Position numbers and translations under genes: made by a program. A model generated the notes under the pieces. The model made no database searches. It saw nothing but the letters and a program-made list of their open reading frames with translations, and was not told the origin of the DNA. This document shows positions 22,080 to 36,330 of a DNA stretch of 64,000 bases, one piece after another. Source of the stretch: Dysidea avara (taxonomy: Eukaryota > Porifera > Demospongiae > Dictyoceratida > Dysideidae); contig NC_089277.1 of the NCBI RefSeq assembly GCF_963678975.1, positions 25,060,672-25,124,671 on the forward strand, in the 5' to 3' direction. Numbering within the stretch: position 1 is the stretch's first letter; every line of letters starts with the position of its first letter.

Positions 22080-23973
22080 CAAAAACCTTTAACTTAACAA
22101 CACTTCCTTAGTAAGTTTACATACTAAAGATGTACATGTTTTAGTGACTCGATTTTTGGAGATTTGGTTACATACAGTCATACATTACATTGTTTAAACT
22201 AGTCTCAAATTATTTACAAGACAAAAATTCATTTTTAGATTGCTACATTTAAGTAAGCATTATTGTGATGGAAGCAATAGAAAAATAGCAGAGAAAACTA
22301 TTGGATAGGTTACAGATTTGCCACAAAGCTGCTATTTTCTTTGGTTGACTGTGTGTGTAAAGCATTGTCAAGGCCACTCTTATCCAATGCGCAAAAATTT
22401 TAATGCCAGTATCATCAGTCTAAAAGCATTTCCCAATAATTTTGGCAATAGCCATCAGAAATACTTTACACAAGTCAAGCAGTAGCTACTTTGCCAATCC
22501 AATGAAGTTTAACCGTATATTCTTCTGGTATCATACATAACAATGGTGGAATCACCTATACCTTCCCACTTAAACCACCACTCTGTTAATGGCCAATATA
22601 AACAGTCTTGCAATAATTATTACATCTGTTTTTTTTGTAGCTATTTTCTTCTTGTTGTATGGATTTGTTATGTAGTAGTAGTAACATGAGCATTTGTGAT
22701 GTGCCTGAAATATATGCACTCACACTGCACCCTTGTGCTCATGTGTATATTTCAGGAAAATCACTCATGCCCATGTTACAAATATATTCTACTAATATAT
22801 GTTACAACTATTATAATAGTAGCTATTTTTCTATGTATTTATTATGTAGTTAACCCCCACCACTGGTAGGATACTGTAGATGACAAAAATATTCTACAAG
22901 TGTAATGTGGTTTAATTTGCTCTATCCCACATTTTGAAGCTCTTAGCTGCACAACATTACAATTTTAAAATTGAGGTGTTGATAGCAATATGTTATGACA
23001 TGCCATCTATCTCACACATTGAAGCATTTGACTTCATAAACAGAGTGAACAATGAAGCTAATACAACTTGGTTTTGTATGTTCTCAGTTTTTGTTGTGCT
23101 AGATATATAAGTTTCCTTTAATCATTTTTGTAAGAAAGAGCTGCTGTAGCTGATTGCTGGAGTCCTGAGAAAGCTGTTTCACATTTAGCCACACAATTAC
23201 AATGTTATTAGTAGTAGTCAAAACTGTTTACATGAGTAGGGAACACAGAAACCTTTGCATAATATCAGTGTTGTACGTATGTGCACGTCTCTAACTTCTG
23301 ATTGCCATTAAACGGATGTGGAGTCCTGTGCCATTTTTTCTATGATTGTGTGCAAATATATGAACTGACTATAGGGTATATATTTGTTCATATTTAAAAG
23401 CCAGATACATTGCAGCTCATGATCAAGTTATATTATGCAGTTTTCTTGGCACAACTAATTTGTATTCAACACACTTTGAAAGATAACAGCTATACAGGGT
23501 AGTTAGAAGCATTTGAAATCATGATAGTTTAAATTTGAAAACTGAAAACAGTTGAAACTTCATAATTATGTTATATAATAAACCTCACTTAGTGCAAACC
23601 CTTTCAAAAATCCACCTCTTGTGATATTGACCATCTCAGAGCTCAAATTGAGGGTATATATACACTGGAGTTATACCTTTTGTTAGCTACTTGGCAAGTT
23701 GCAGCAATTTAAAAAAAATGCTCATTGAACAGATTATTCTGCAGTTATAATAACACAGGTGAAAAAGTGAGAGCTATCTCAAACTATCCCAACAGTGAGA
23801 ATACAGGACCTGGTCCCAGATCAATTTACTCTAATAGGACAGTCAAGTAAAGTACATGCATACTTTACTGTTATAGAACAGTAATAATTTTCAAGATAGT
23901 CTGTTGTCATATTATCTAGCTACTAACCTCCAGCATCCAAGGGCTACAAGTGAGACTACTAGTAGGGAATACA
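22080..23973. other. Intergenic, no gene; part of an inverted duplicated spacer
   Basis: No coding signal beyond short random ORFs. About 23100-23500 is homologous in inverted orientation to about 37400-37720. Shared phrases include TTTCTTGGCACAACT/AGTTGTGCCAAGAAA and the reverse of GTCAAAACTGT...ATGAGTAGGGAA. A more diverged relative lies at about 48880-49060. These look like old copies of one dispersed repeat or duplicated spacer. Confidence 0.5.
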
Positions 23974-24620
23974 TGTGACCTAATTTTGGAAAACCATCCT
24001 TTTGGGCACATACAAAAATTACATTAAAATTCAATAGAAAATTGCAGCATTTAAATTTTTTTTTTCTGATAAAGCAACTATTAAACTTTCTTGCTGTGAA
24101 GTTTTCACACCCAAAGCTTCTTTCTGCTAGGAGATATGGATGATTTTATCAGACCGTGTAGTGATTTTACAATATGGATGATTTTATCAGACCGTGTAGT
24201 GATTTCACAATGTGTGGGACACCAATTAACTTACAAATGGGGTGATTTTTTTCAGGTGATGTAATGGTTAAAACTAAGTATTTAGACAGCGATATATTTT
24301 ATTTATTGAAGAAAAGGATCAGCAATACTTGATTTAACTATCAGTAGTCTCCTTATAGATTTTTTTAGACAGTAGGAATGGAATTATTTGTAAACAAAGT
24401 GATTTGTCCCTATTTGTCACACTTAATCACTCACAAAATTCAATGCATTACTATGAAAAGTTACTTTGTAAAGTATTAGACACTATATTGACCCTTCAAG
24501 ATATTAAGCTGGAATTTTGACACAAGATACTGCAGATATTCATCCAGTGTCTCATTTTAGCTACAAAAGAGAAAATTGACCAATGGGCCAAAAAGGATGG
24601 CTTTCCGAAATTGGGTCACA
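23974..24620. mobile_element. MITE, TGTGACC family (copy E, long type)
   Basis: Left end TGTGACCTAATTTTGGAAAA with CCATCCTTTTGGGC. The right end is its inverted counterpart (GCCAAAAAGGATGGCTTTCC ... TTGGGTCACA). 647 bp. Contains a direct repeat of GATATGGATGATTTTATCAG-like sequence (about 24132-24200). No coding content. Confidence 0.7.
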
Positions 24621-26615
24621 TATATGCATGTACATAATCTTTGCTTTGGGCTTGTACAGAACTGATGACTTAAAACTCTGATGGTTAAAATTACAATCCT
24701 TAAAGTGTTGGCTAATTTACCCCCACCCCCACCTCATGACTTAGTAAAGAGATAGTCCAGTGTTCAAATTGTAAAATAGCGTGAAGGTGTATACCAATTT
24801 CTCAGTATGAAGATCAGGGGGGGGGGACTGTATATTCATTTAGTTAGAACAGCACAATTAAGTGGGAATTTGGATCTTTGCCTATATGCAAAATGATGTT
24901 CAGTACAGAGTAAATTAAGGAAATTCCAAACAGAAATATGGTCTCAGGTCTATGGCACAGCACCAAATCATTCTTAGGACCTACATAAGGTGATTGTAAT
25001 AATGAGGTCACACCTTATGCAGTAGTCAAGTTGGAAACTGAGCTATTGACATGAGTCACTATATGTCTTTGTAAAGAGATACTCTTAGTTAAGTGGTGAA
25101 GAGGTGGCTGCCATAATTGAGTTTTTACTGGTAGTTTCGAGTTCTTCTATTTCAGTTTTTCATTTCACTTTTATGTTTCTGCTTACCACTCACATAACAG
25201 CAACAAGGTATAGTGGTACATCATCATCATCACTTACTTCTGGATCAACTATGTAATCACAGACAAACAGACAAGCATCCTTTTTCCTTTGAATAGATTT
25301 TTAGAGTTGTGTGCAAAACCATAATAGTTAATTGTTGCTGTGGTTTTTAATTTCCATGACAATTCCAAATTAATAGTTTCAGCTACTGCATGCAGTCAAA
25401 TTAAAACACGTTACACTGACTAACTTATTTGATTTGGCAAACTAACCACTGAATAATGGTTAGAACCACAATATCCCCTTGATACAATGAGAAAGTTTTT
25501 GATTGTGGGTTCCAGTATATTAACAACAGAGCCAAAGATCTCAATTTCAGGTATGTATTATTTTTAAATTGTTTATGATAGTGCATTTAATATAATTATT
25601 GGTATATATGTGATATTGAAATATTGTCCAGTTGGGTAAGTGAGACTGAGATACTGTAGTAGCTAACATGGACTATGATTAAATTGAGGTGTCTCTATAT
25701 ACAAGGTTTATTATAATGACGCTTTAAAACAGGAATGTGGTTGTATAGCTAAGATAATTTTATGTAAATAAATAGTGTTAAGACTAAACTTTGCACATGT
25801 TGCCAGTTATGTCTTCTTTATTTATTTGTTTATTTATTATTGTTTTATGGCAAATATGTCAAGGGTTTGCAAGCAACTGGCACTGCTTGCAGTCCAAACT
25901 TCATGTAGCTACCAAGGATATTGAAAATATACACAGTCTACATGTTGAACATCCTCCACAACCTGTGGTGTAATGTTTGTATAATAGAACTCATACATTG
26001 TAAAACAACTTTATGGCAATGTTTTATCACTGAACTAGTATGGCTTATATAAATTGTATCTAGTGTATGATATATCATTATGAGCTAATCCATTATTTGT
26101 GTATGTGACAATATATGTCCATAAATTGAGAAAATATAAATTTATTATTGTCAAACAGAGCATGCCAAAGTACGTATATACGTACCAGGACACATGAAAC
26201 TGAAAATACATGTGGATCCGATGTATAATTGTAAGTAGCTAGGCATACAGTATATCTCAGCAGATTATCCATTAAGTTACATTGCACTGAGTAATCAACA
26301 GTTCACCATATCACATTTATTTCATGCAGCTTTGAGAGTAGCAGTATGTATTATCCTTGAAAGAAAACTGAGGAAACCATCTCAGTGTTGTTTCTGGTAC
26401 TGATAATGAACAGTTATACTGTCTACATGTTGGATACTGGAGTGGTCATATTATAAAGGGTGGAGTAATTGTATTTTCCATCTCGTATCTTGAGCAAGAA
26501 GAACAGTTGATCCATTTGTTTACCTAGCTACTAATCCACAAAAAAGAGAATCCCAGCCTGTAATGATCATCAAAGCTATAGCTACACAATTATATGGAAG
26601 CTGAGTATAAAAATA
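24621..26615. other. Intergenic, no gene recognised
   Basis: AT-rich sequence with short homopolymer tracts (G10 near 24820). The 60-codon ORF at 25791-25973 has a hydrophobic start but no family resemblance. Nothing else supported. Confidence 0.4.
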
Positions 26616-26855
26616 TGTGACCTGATTTTGGAAAACCAGTCTTAATGTCACATTTGAAATACAAAGAAATCCACACTTATATGCGTCACCACTAAAGCAC
26701 TTATGCACCTGATAAAATATTTCACAGAATTTATTGCAATTCAGGTTACTGACTAGTGATTCTAATCACTGTAAAGGTTTGCAATGCCTCATTTAATTAT
26801 AAATATCCCAGTTGTAAAATGTGACATTAAGGCTGATTTTCCAAAATCTTATATG
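26616..26855. mobile_element. MITE, TGTGACC family (copy F, right end decayed)
   Basis: Left end TGTGACCTGATTTTGGAAAA with CCAGTCTTAATGTCACATTT. Near the right end AAATGTGACATTAAGGCTGA and TTTTCCAAAATC are the inverted counterpart, but the final GGTCACA is lost. About 240 bp. Confidence 0.6.
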
Positions 26856-27065
26856 TGCTATTTAATCATGCATAGGATATATTAGCTAACATGCCTGTGC
26901 ACTCTGCCAAGTTTACAGCCACTGGTCCTAGTGATACCTTTGTGATTTGAATTCATTCTGGTCGGAAAATACTGAGTGCCATGATTACTTGACTGGTTTG
27001 AATACTATTAATAGAGTGCAATGGTTACATGGCTTACATCGTTATCAGTGATATACTGGATGGTC

Positions 27066-27257
<192 letters not shown>

Positions 27258-27319
27258 CTTTGGTATTAACAATGCGGGAGTACAGGTTACTTGTTTCTAT
27301 CTGATCTCTTGAATTCTCT

Positions 27320-28142
27320 TCGGGTGACTGCTCTATTAGGATGACTGCATGCTCTATTAGAGTATCTCGATCTCGCACTAGCTACACCAAGTTGGATTTC
27401 GTGTTATAACTCCGTGGTATTTAAGTCTGATTCTTCTACACCATTGAAGAACTCCATCTGTACAGCAATTTTCAAAGCATTACGCCAAGCGGTTTACCTG
27501 GTAGGCGTGGCAAGCAGTCGTTTTTTATTAGCTAATCTTGATTGCGTAATTGTTACACACTGTTTGTTTTTTCGTTGTATCTTCCTGGTTTTTAGCTCGA
27601 TTTTTTTCAAACCACAAAAGGTTTGAGGTTCAATAGCTAACCTATTCATCCACCGATTTTCAGCTTCTTCCCATACGCGGTTTACCCTGTAGGCGTGACA
27701 ACATATTGGTGTTATTTTTCGTAAATAATCGCTCATAACTCTTTGCCTGTTTATCGTATTCCAGCCAAAGTTGGTACAGAGATGCGCCTTTATACCCCCC
27801 TTCTGTGTGCCAAATTTCAAGGCGATCGGATATGGCGTTCGCGTTTTATAGCAGTTTTTGTAAGTGTGCGAAAAGAGGAAGAAAAATAAGAAGAAAAACG
27901 AAGAAACTAAACCAATTTTTGAAGTCGCATATCTCGGGAACGCTTGAAGCGATTTCGCTCAAATTTGGAATGTGGAGTGCTGAAGGTTGTGGGAGTGTCC
28001 ACAGCAAACATCGTCTTGTTTCATCAAGGCAGCACAGAGCTACGGAGGTGCGAAAATTGCGTTTTCTTTCTTCCTGTCAATATACTCACGGGTGTTACGC
28101 GCCGGCTTCTTGGGCCGCACGACACACTACCGTGTGTCTTGA
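27320..28142. repeat. GC-richer dispersed repeat R1 (forward copy)
   Basis: Homologous in inverted orientation to 55304-56060. Shared blocks include CGGTTTACC(C/T)GTAGGCGTG, GAAAGAAAACGCAATTT-type sequence near 28055 and the end GGGCCGCACGACACACTACC. It begins next to a reversed TACTCTAATAGAGCAGTCAC-like motif (27342-27376). Contains short ORFs with no family resemblance. Unknown element type; it stands out by base composition from its AT-rich surroundings. Confidence 0.7.
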
Positions 28143-28389
28143 TGTGACTGGGCCTGCAAAAATAGGGCATATGGGCACATGCTTTTGCCTACTTTTTAAT
28201 ATTTTCATCACTCATAACTTTTTGTACCATTATGCTATATAGCAATGCAATTTTCTGCTCTTGTTAAGCATTGAATTGGCTTTATGATGCAAGTTACAGA
28301 ATGCAAATATTCTGTTGCAGTATTGAGATATGACCTGTAGAGTGACGTAGTATAGTATGTGCCCACATGCCCTGGCAGGCCAGGTCACA
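28143..28389. mobile_element. MITE, TGTGACC family (copy G)
   Basis: Left end TGTGACTGGGCCTGCAAAAA with GGGCATATGGGCACATG. Right end is its inverted counterpart (TGTGCCCACATGCCC ... GCAGGCCAGGTCACA). 247 bp, directly abutting repeat R1. Confidence 0.7.
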
Positions 28390-29594
28390 TATATTATTTA
28401 GCACTTGTTTGTTTTATCTTAAGGTCAGCCTGCATGAAAATCATCAGAAACAATGAAAAAGGCTGAGGCATCATCTTATTTTGCAATGGAAATCCTATAT
28501 GACGGGATTTTTAGTCACGCGACCACTTTTTTGATATTTACATATGTTAACATTGTACTGATAGTGACTGCTGCAAACTTTCCACTAACAAATTAGCACT
28601 TGTTTGCTTTATATTAAAGGTAAATCTGTGTGAAATCTCCAGAAACAACAAAATGAAACACCTGCCTATTTTGAGTGGAAACCCTACCTAATAGTGAAGT
28701 TGGTATAGGCTTAATATAGTACAAAATGCTAATGCTTAAAAAAGATCCCATAGTTGCACTTAATCCCACAATTAATTCACAAAAAGATCCCACAATTGCA
28801 CAATTGCATGCCTCGAACTCACCCCAAAACTTACCTTCATACAGTCATCATTATGTTTAACAGGAAAACATCAGGTTAGCGTTAGGGTTAGGGATGAGTT
28901 CAGCTTTGGTTTATTCTTCACTGGTATGGGTTAGACTATATAGTATTTTATATTTGTAATGTTTAAATAGTTCAAAAACAAGAGGATTAGCCAGCAAGCA
29001 CCGGTGGTACAGTGGTAGAGTGTTGGTACTCCAAACCTGGATGTGTGAGTTTGAGCCTTGGTTGTGTCACACATTTTTCTTCTTCGTTTCTTATACCTTT
29101 TTGTGTCACGAAGTTTATTTTTTAAATAGCAATGACCGGATAAATATCAACAGCATATAGTATAACTATACTACAACTGCATCAGTCTTTGCTGATATAT
29201 TTTTAGCAAACATAATTGAACTACAGGCATAAATATTAAGCATATAATTTTAAAAAGTACAATAGGCAAAAAGTTTTAGCACTGAAGCATAGTATAATAA
29301 GTAAAATGAAAGCTTGATAGGCTGATGTCTACTACTTTGCACAACAAATATGTAACAGCATCAAGATAGCTAAATATCTGACTAACAATCTACACTATTA
29401 TTAGAATAATTCATTTCACCACTTTGTACCACCAAACTTACTCTAGCATAATAGATGTACACCTGCCTAAATGTGTAATCCCTTTCCACGCTCCTAATGC
29501 CACCTATGTGGTAGGTTATGTATTTTAGGTTTGTCCCAAAGTTGGCACAAAGTGCATTTCAAAAGCCAGAAATACTCTTAGCAGTCACGCCATA
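28390..29594. other. Intergenic; one tRNA-like unit, start of a segmental duplication
   Basis: No gene. A tRNA-like stretch lies at 28998-29070. From about 29410 onward the sequence is a close copy of about 15395 onward (CCACTTTGTA...ACACCTGCCTAAATGTG). This marks the 3' boundary of the duplicated unit that contains copies 1 and 2. Confidence 0.6.
28998..29070 (+). repeat. tRNA-like unit (tRNA relic or SINE head)
   Basis: GGTGGTACAGTGGTAGAGTG fits an A box/D arm well. An anticodon-like ACTCCAA loop follows. The T-arm region (GTTTGAGCC) is a weak B-box match and the acceptor stem does not close. Likely a decayed tRNA or SINE head. Confidence 0.35.
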
Positions 29595-29595
29595 G

Positions 29596-29601
29596 TTTAT
29601 T
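29596..29601 (-). terminator. Polyadenylation signal of copy 2
   Basis: AATAAA on the minus strand, about 195 nt after the stop codon of the last exon; same position as in copy 1. Confidence 0.65.
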
Positions 29602-29794
29602 GAATCATTTTAGCAATGTTCAAACACAAAAGGTGTAGTCAATAATAAATGTCAAATTTTCAACAGTATTCCAAAATCTAATACCGGTACATGTTATATG
29701 GATATATGTTACTACAGTACAATACAAGTATACCAAACAGTAAAAGTGTGTATGCATGATTGTATAATTGTTACTGTCGTTGTTATTGGATACA

Positions 29795-29876
29795 TCAGTC
29801 TTCTATCTGATCCATCACCTCCATGAAAGACTCCCGGAAGCGAGTAACATCAATATCGTCACTTGAATTTGAAGGA
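29795..29876 (-). CDS. Copy 2 last exon: acidic cytoplasmic tail
   Basis: 82 nt with the same phase, acceptor (ATATGTAACAG) and protein sequence as the copy 1 last exon. It follows an intron of about 990 nt that starts at the GTGAGTAT donor at 30865. Confidence 0.8.
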
Positions 29877-30231
29877 CTGTTACATATAAAGAACAACATA
29901 ATTTACCATAATTTTTATACATTGTAGTATAACTTCTGTAGTGAATTTAAGCTCACTAGTAATATTGTACCTTGAAATAAGCAGTTCAAAATTTTGTTAC
30001 CAAACTACAAGTTCATTTTGCAAGTATTATTGCAAGTTATTGCAATTATTTGCAAGAATATCAACAATTAGATTTTAAAAGGTGTTAAATACATACAAGA
30101 AATTAAAGTCACAAAGAACTTAAATTATAACATCATAGCACTGAAAATGAGGAAGATTATCTATTACTTAAACAAATGATGAAATTTGTGATATAATGTG
30201 ATGTAATGTGACAACAACATAATTTACCATA

Positions 30232-30303
30232 AGCATTAAAGTCACTTCAGAAGTACATACTACCATGTACTGTAGTATATACTTCTGTAGTGACTTTAAT
30301 GTT
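30232..30303. repeat. Intronic hairpin of copy 2
   Basis: AGCATTAAAGTCACTTCAGA ... TCTGTAGTGACTTTAATG; the duplicate of the copy 1 hairpin at 16323-16412. Confidence 0.65.
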
Positions 30304-30865
30304 CATAAATGCAGACTACATATAGCACATTATTGTACCTTCTAAGTAACACTACAGGTTCATTCATACAACCAATAGTATGTAATGAAAGAGGAGGTAG
30401 TACTCTTGTTGTACTTCTCAACCAGGTGATCATATTGTGGTAGTAAGAATTATGTATAATGAGTATATTGACATGGGAGGCCACCATTGAGGCAGTAAAA
30501 GCAGCTGCTTTACATGAAGAGAGTCCAGTACTTCAAAACACCGAGACACTCTTATTAAACAGCCAGAAGATTCTAATGAAGCTGTCACACTGCTTTTGAC
30601 TTTATAGAGCAGTTGTATAGATTTCTGGCTCCTCTCTTGGAAAATTAAAAATGAGATGTCTAGTGGAGGAGAGTTAGTGAACAATGACAAGTGAGAGTAA
30701 GAATTGTTTCAATTCAAGCATAAGAGATCACATAAATATGAAGGTCATTCATGATCTTTCAGCCGTGTTAACAAAACATGCTCCTACTTTTATAGAGTGT
30801 ACACCTGCATGTTTATAAATTACTCTAATACAAGTTAGTAACCTTAACAACCAGTGTATACTCAC

Positions 30866-33800
30866 ATTTCACAGATGATGGCATTCTTCCTCATATTATC
30901 ATCAACAACAATACCAATATCACCAATTGGTACCTCATTGTTATCTTTAGTGGTAGCAGCTGGTTTGGTCTTAAAATGTGCAGTGATCTTTGTAGTAATA
31001 ATCTTTATAGTGTCTTTGTGTACTATCAGTTCCAAAGCAATGAAGAAGATCAATGGAAAGAACATTACAATAATAATAGTAGCTTTTGATAATTGTTGGC
31101 TAACATTGTCAGCAAGTGGTATCAGTGTAGCCAGTATCACAAATCGTAAAATCAACCCATCAAAAATGTTCAATATTTTGTGCTTATAAGGTCTTAATAT
31201 TATCACTATAACAGCCAGTATCACACTTGTACAGATTAGTAAAAACTGGGAGAGATAATTGTTGGATGGATTTGCAATGATTATCACAATAATAACAAGT
31301 CGACAAATCATATAATAAGCTGCAAAGCAACGATACTTGTCTTTGTAACATCCTTGAAACTGATCCAGTAATGGCTTCATTCTAGTAAAACTGATCTTCT
31401 TGTTAAGGAGTGGTTCTAGAAGGAGTACAAGTGGTAGACCAATCACAATCACTAGTGTACATAACACTGCTACAATAAAATATGGTAGATGACGACCATG
31501 ACAGTACTCTATGTCAGGTGACAGGTAAGTATAAACCTTATCCACATTATGAAATGTCAGTGATCTCAATAGCAGTAATGAAGTTGTGGCTACAGAAGTA
31601 TACGATAAGAGCAAGAGATAACAGACAGTGCGAATGATACCTCTACTAATAAATGATGAAAACTTGTAAGATAATCTTGCTGATTGACAGATTATTGCTA
31701 TGATGATGGAGACAGCTAGTGGATGTGTATAATGAATGAATTGTTGGTCAATTCCATTCATATTGTGTACTAAACAAAGTCGCCCTAAAAATTGTGGAGT
31801 GATCTTTACTAAACTGGACAAAGTGGTAACAGTTTCAAGCAGTCCTTTTAATTCATATAAATTTTGACCCATTAAAATATCCAGTATACTGTAATAGTAT
31901 GTAATAACATACAAATAACCAATCCCAACATGATAGTATGTCATAATAAACACTAGTATAACTATGACTATCCAGTATATCATTGATAATGTGACTACTA
32001 ACACTGTCTGTCCGGTGGTACACTTGTCAACACTTACACATTCTACAGAATCAAACGAGAGAGTATAGCCTTCTTCACAACTACCACAAGCTATACCAGA
32101 TCTGTGTGAACTACATTGATTCATTCTTGCTGGAGAGAGTTGATAAAATCCTTTAGTGTCTTCACAACAAGCAAAATTACAATAATTGTTGGGACAAACT
32201 GTCACTGTTGATTCATCATCAACTACTCCAAACCAATAACCTCTCCTGATAAATGATGAACTATCAGAACAAGTTATTATATCATTATCATCGTAGCATA
32301 CACACCTTTGTACATGTGTTGTGTCATCATAATAGAAACCAGGGTGACATGGTGATAGTTCAGCTATTAATTGTATGGAAATGTCAGATTGGCTACCAGA
32401 ATGGGAAGTAAGATCCATCGAAAAGTTTGTTCGACCAGAAATTCTAGATCCTTTTACACTAATTCCTTGTAACCCATTACATGACATTAACACACTATTT
32501 GATCCATTAATGGTGTGATCTTCATCATTACTATCCACTATAAATTGTGTTTCAACAACAGGTTGATCATAATAGTCCAGTACACAGCCACGGTTGATAA
32601 TATTTTGACCAAGCATTATATTCTTTATGAAATATATTCCACAATTAGTGACATCATGATCAATGCACACAGCTGGTTTTTGTAGTATTAGTTTTCTGGG
32701 AGGAGAGTAAATCTGCCTGGAATGGTGGCTGTGTTCTACAATCTCCTTATAAACACCAATAATGCTTCTATTCAAGCAGTTATCATCACAAGATGCTGGT
32801 ATATCCAGGTAAACAGAGTCACCTATCAGTGCTGTATTGCCGGTAAAGTTAATACCTGTAGTGTTAAACGACATCTTGCTGTATACATTATCTCTTAGTT
32901 CACTATATATGGCCCCGCCATATCGATTAGCAATATTATTACTGAATGTGATAGAAGAACCATAATCAAAAGTTGCAGTAAAGTTGTTGCTAAAGTGCAT
33001 AGCTCCTCCATTTCTTATTGCTCTGTTATTGTTAAACATTACTGCAGAATCGTTTGCAAACTTCAGGATGGATTGTGAAATACAGACAGCCCCGCCATGT
33101 TCAGCAGTATTGCTTGTAAATATCACTGGAATGTTTCCTTCTAGTGTAACATCAGAGTGATGATCACAATACATTGCTCCACCATACCGCATAGCACTAT
33201 TTTCAATAAACATTACTTCAGAATATTGTTTTATTGCAATGTTGCAGTGGTGATACGAATGTAACACTCCACCACCACTTTCTGCCATGTTGTGAAGAAA
33301 AAGAACATTGCTGCTTCCTACAAAACTGACATTGGTATTGTCATGTACATATATAGCTCCACCATGTTGCATGGCTGTGTTACTTTTGAAGGTCACATTG
33401 GAATCATCTTGAAACATTGCAGCAGCTTTATAAAATAAACATACAGCTCCACCTTGTTGCATGGCTGCATTGTTAGTAAAGGTAACAGAAGAACCTCCAC
33501 TAAAGTATAAAGTAGTGTTAACAGAATGGATAGCTCCACCATCTTGTCTGACCATGTTGTGGTAAAATGATACTGTACAATTGTCCTCAAAGTAGATAGG
33601 GCCATTATTAAGGCTGTACAGAGCTCCGCCACTTAATAAGACACCATTATGTTTAAATGTAATGACAGAATTTCCTTTAAATGAGATGTTTGATTGCTGT
33701 GCAGAATATACAGCTCCACCTTGTTGTAAGGCTGTATTGTTGCTGTACGTCACATTAGAGTTACCACCAAATGTTATGGCACTTTTATCAAACAAATAGA

Positions 33801-36213
33801 CAGCTCCACCTTGTTGCATTGCTGTATTGTTTGTGAAAATAGCACAACAAGTTTCATTAAATGTTACACTAGTATTGCTAACAGAATGTATTGCTCCACC
33901 ATGTTGCCTGGCTATATTGTTGTTGAAATGTGTTGTGGATACTCCTGTAAACCAGATATTAGAATCATCTTGTGATGAGATGGCTCCTCCACTCAGTGAA
34001 GCTATGTTATTGCAAAAGTTTACAAAAGAATTTCCTTGAAATATGATTCCAGACCGAACAGAGACATATATGGCTCCACCATCTATGGCTCTGTTATTAA
34101 TAAATGTAACATTGGTATTACCTTGAAATATTACTTCATAAGGATAATGGAGAGAACGAAATGTGATATACAGTGCTCCACCTTCTCTTGCAGTGTTATT
34201 ATAAAACATTACTGTTGAATTTCCAGTATATCTGACATGACCATATAAACGTGCTGCTCCTCCAACACTTGTGGCACTATTACCAGTAAAAGTTACAGTT
34301 GAGTTTTCCTCAAAATTTAATAACAGGGTAACAAAAAAAGAGAAAGCATAGATAGCTCCTCCAATGCTATTGGCACTGTTGTTACTAAATGTCACTGTTG
34401 AATTTCCATGAAATATGATTTTAGAATGGTACGCATCTATTGCACCTCCGTATCCATTACTTGTGGCCTTATTGCCATTGAATGTTATAGTTGAGTTACC
34501 ACCAAATGACATTGCATAATTACTAGTTGCAATGGCTCCTCCAGTATGAGCACTATTGTTACTGAATGTAGCAGTTGAGCTTCCATGAAATGCAACATTA
34601 ATCTTATCTGTATACATTGCTCCTCCATAGTGTCTAGCACTGTTGTTATTAAATCTAACTGTTGTGCTTCCGAGAAATGTAATACTAGGTACAAGGTCAC
34701 ATATTTCTCTGTCATTCTCTGTTGCTTTATTTCCAATGAGTAGTATTTTCAAGTTATAACTTTGTGTATATGATGTGACAGGACCAAAAACATAAACAGC
34801 CCCACCATCTACAGCGCTATTGCTATTAAATGTTGCTTTTGAGTGTCCATGAAATGCAATGTTAGAATTTCGTGTATACATGTATATGGCCCCTCCTAAA
34901 TCTGTGGCACTGTTACCAGTGAATATCACTGTTGAGTTATCACCACATGACATGAAAGCATTGTCACCAGAAACAAATACAGCTGCTCCATTTTTAGCGC
35001 TATTTCTACAAAATGCTACTGTTGAACTTCCATGAATTGTAATCTGGGTTTTCTTTGCATATACTGCTCCTCCTGAAAGTATGGCACTGTTACCAGTGAA
35101 TATTACTGTTGAGTTACCATTTGTGTAGATAGTAGACATCCTAACAACCACTGCACCTCTTTTAGCTCGGTTATCATTAAACATTACTTCTGAATCATCT
35201 TCAAATGAGATGAATGACCTTTTTATAGAAAATATAGCTCCACCATCTTTGACTGCAGAGTTGTTTCTAAACATCACTGCTGCATTCATCGTGAAGAGCA
35301 ACTTGGAATAGATTTGATAGACAGCTCCACCATTAGTGCTGACTGAATTATTATTGAAGCTCACAACACACTCATCACCAAATGTGATAATGGAATTACT
35401 GCTGTAAATTCCTCCACCAGCAATAGCCCTGTTATACTTGAATGATACTCTGTTATTGAGAATTATACTGGCATGTGAAATGAAAATGGGTACTCCTTGG
35501 TTTTGGATAAAGGTAGAATTTGTAAGTAAAGAAATATGACCATTAACTCTATTGCTCATATTCTCAATGAAAACAACACTTTTAGCTGGACCATTCAAAG
35601 CAAAATTGCAATGGTTAAGGTGTACCTCAGTACTATTTTGTTCAGTGGTATAGTAAATAGCTGCTCCATGACCATTGTAGTTTTTGTTATGTGTGAACTG
35701 ACAATTATTAATGTACACATACCCTTGCACTTCTGACAGTACAACAGCTTGTGCTGTGGAGTGATGAAATGAACAAGTTTGTATTACAATATTTGTTGCA
35801 TTGTTAAATTGCATTCCTGGACAGGATGACTCGTTAGAACCACACCTCTCCCAGTTGATACCTTCAATAATGACATTATTACAAGAGACAAACTTTATCC
35901 CTCCAACACCACTACAATTTACTGTGGGGTTTCCTTGTCCAATTATTTTAACATTTTCAAGATTTTTTAATACCACGACTGAAGACAACACAGCATTGCT
36001 TACCAATGTAACAATGGAATTGCTAGTAACATTAGACAGTGCATGAACAACTGAATGAAAAGGATGATCTCTAATAGTGCAACAGGGAGGGTCATTCTTG
36101 ATCAATTGGTTGCCTGAACTGGTAGCAATTTCATTGTCACTGTTAATAACTGCTTCTATGTTTCTTAAGAGCAGAGTTAACATCAAAACACTTTTAATCC
36201 TTGTTATCATCAT
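30866..36213 (-). CDS. Copy 2: Pmp-like beta-helix / multi-pass membrane receptor, exon 1
   Basis: 1782 codons plus two bases, spliced by inference to the exon at 29795-29876 for a protein of about 1809 residues. Starts at paired ATGs (MMITRIKSVLMLTLLLRNIEA, signal peptide). Parallel beta-helix with about 26 GGA rungs up to about residue 1120, cysteine-rich neck (about 1280-1390), then about ten membrane segments (about 1394-1735). The membrane half is almost identical to copy 1: five substitutions over the last 120 residues of exon 1. The outer half (about 300-800) has different rung sequences and roughly three more rungs. Intact frame, intact donor, TATA box and dyad all suggest a live gene. 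Same inferred role as copy 1: a surface receptor or adhesin with an unknown ligand. Confidence 0.87.
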
Positions 36214-36251
36214 GACTACTCACACATACAATGGTGTGATTACTATGAATC

Positions 36252-36258
36252 ATTTATA
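36252..36258 (-). promoter_or_regulatory. TATA box of copy 2
   Basis: TATAAAT on the minus strand, about 40 bp upstream of the ATG at 36213. Confidence 0.65.
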
Positions 36259-36330
36259 GCTAGCAAAATCCAGAAACCTTATTGAATTAATGGCCAACAA
36301 AAGCCATGCAAGAATGTATAATTATACAGC

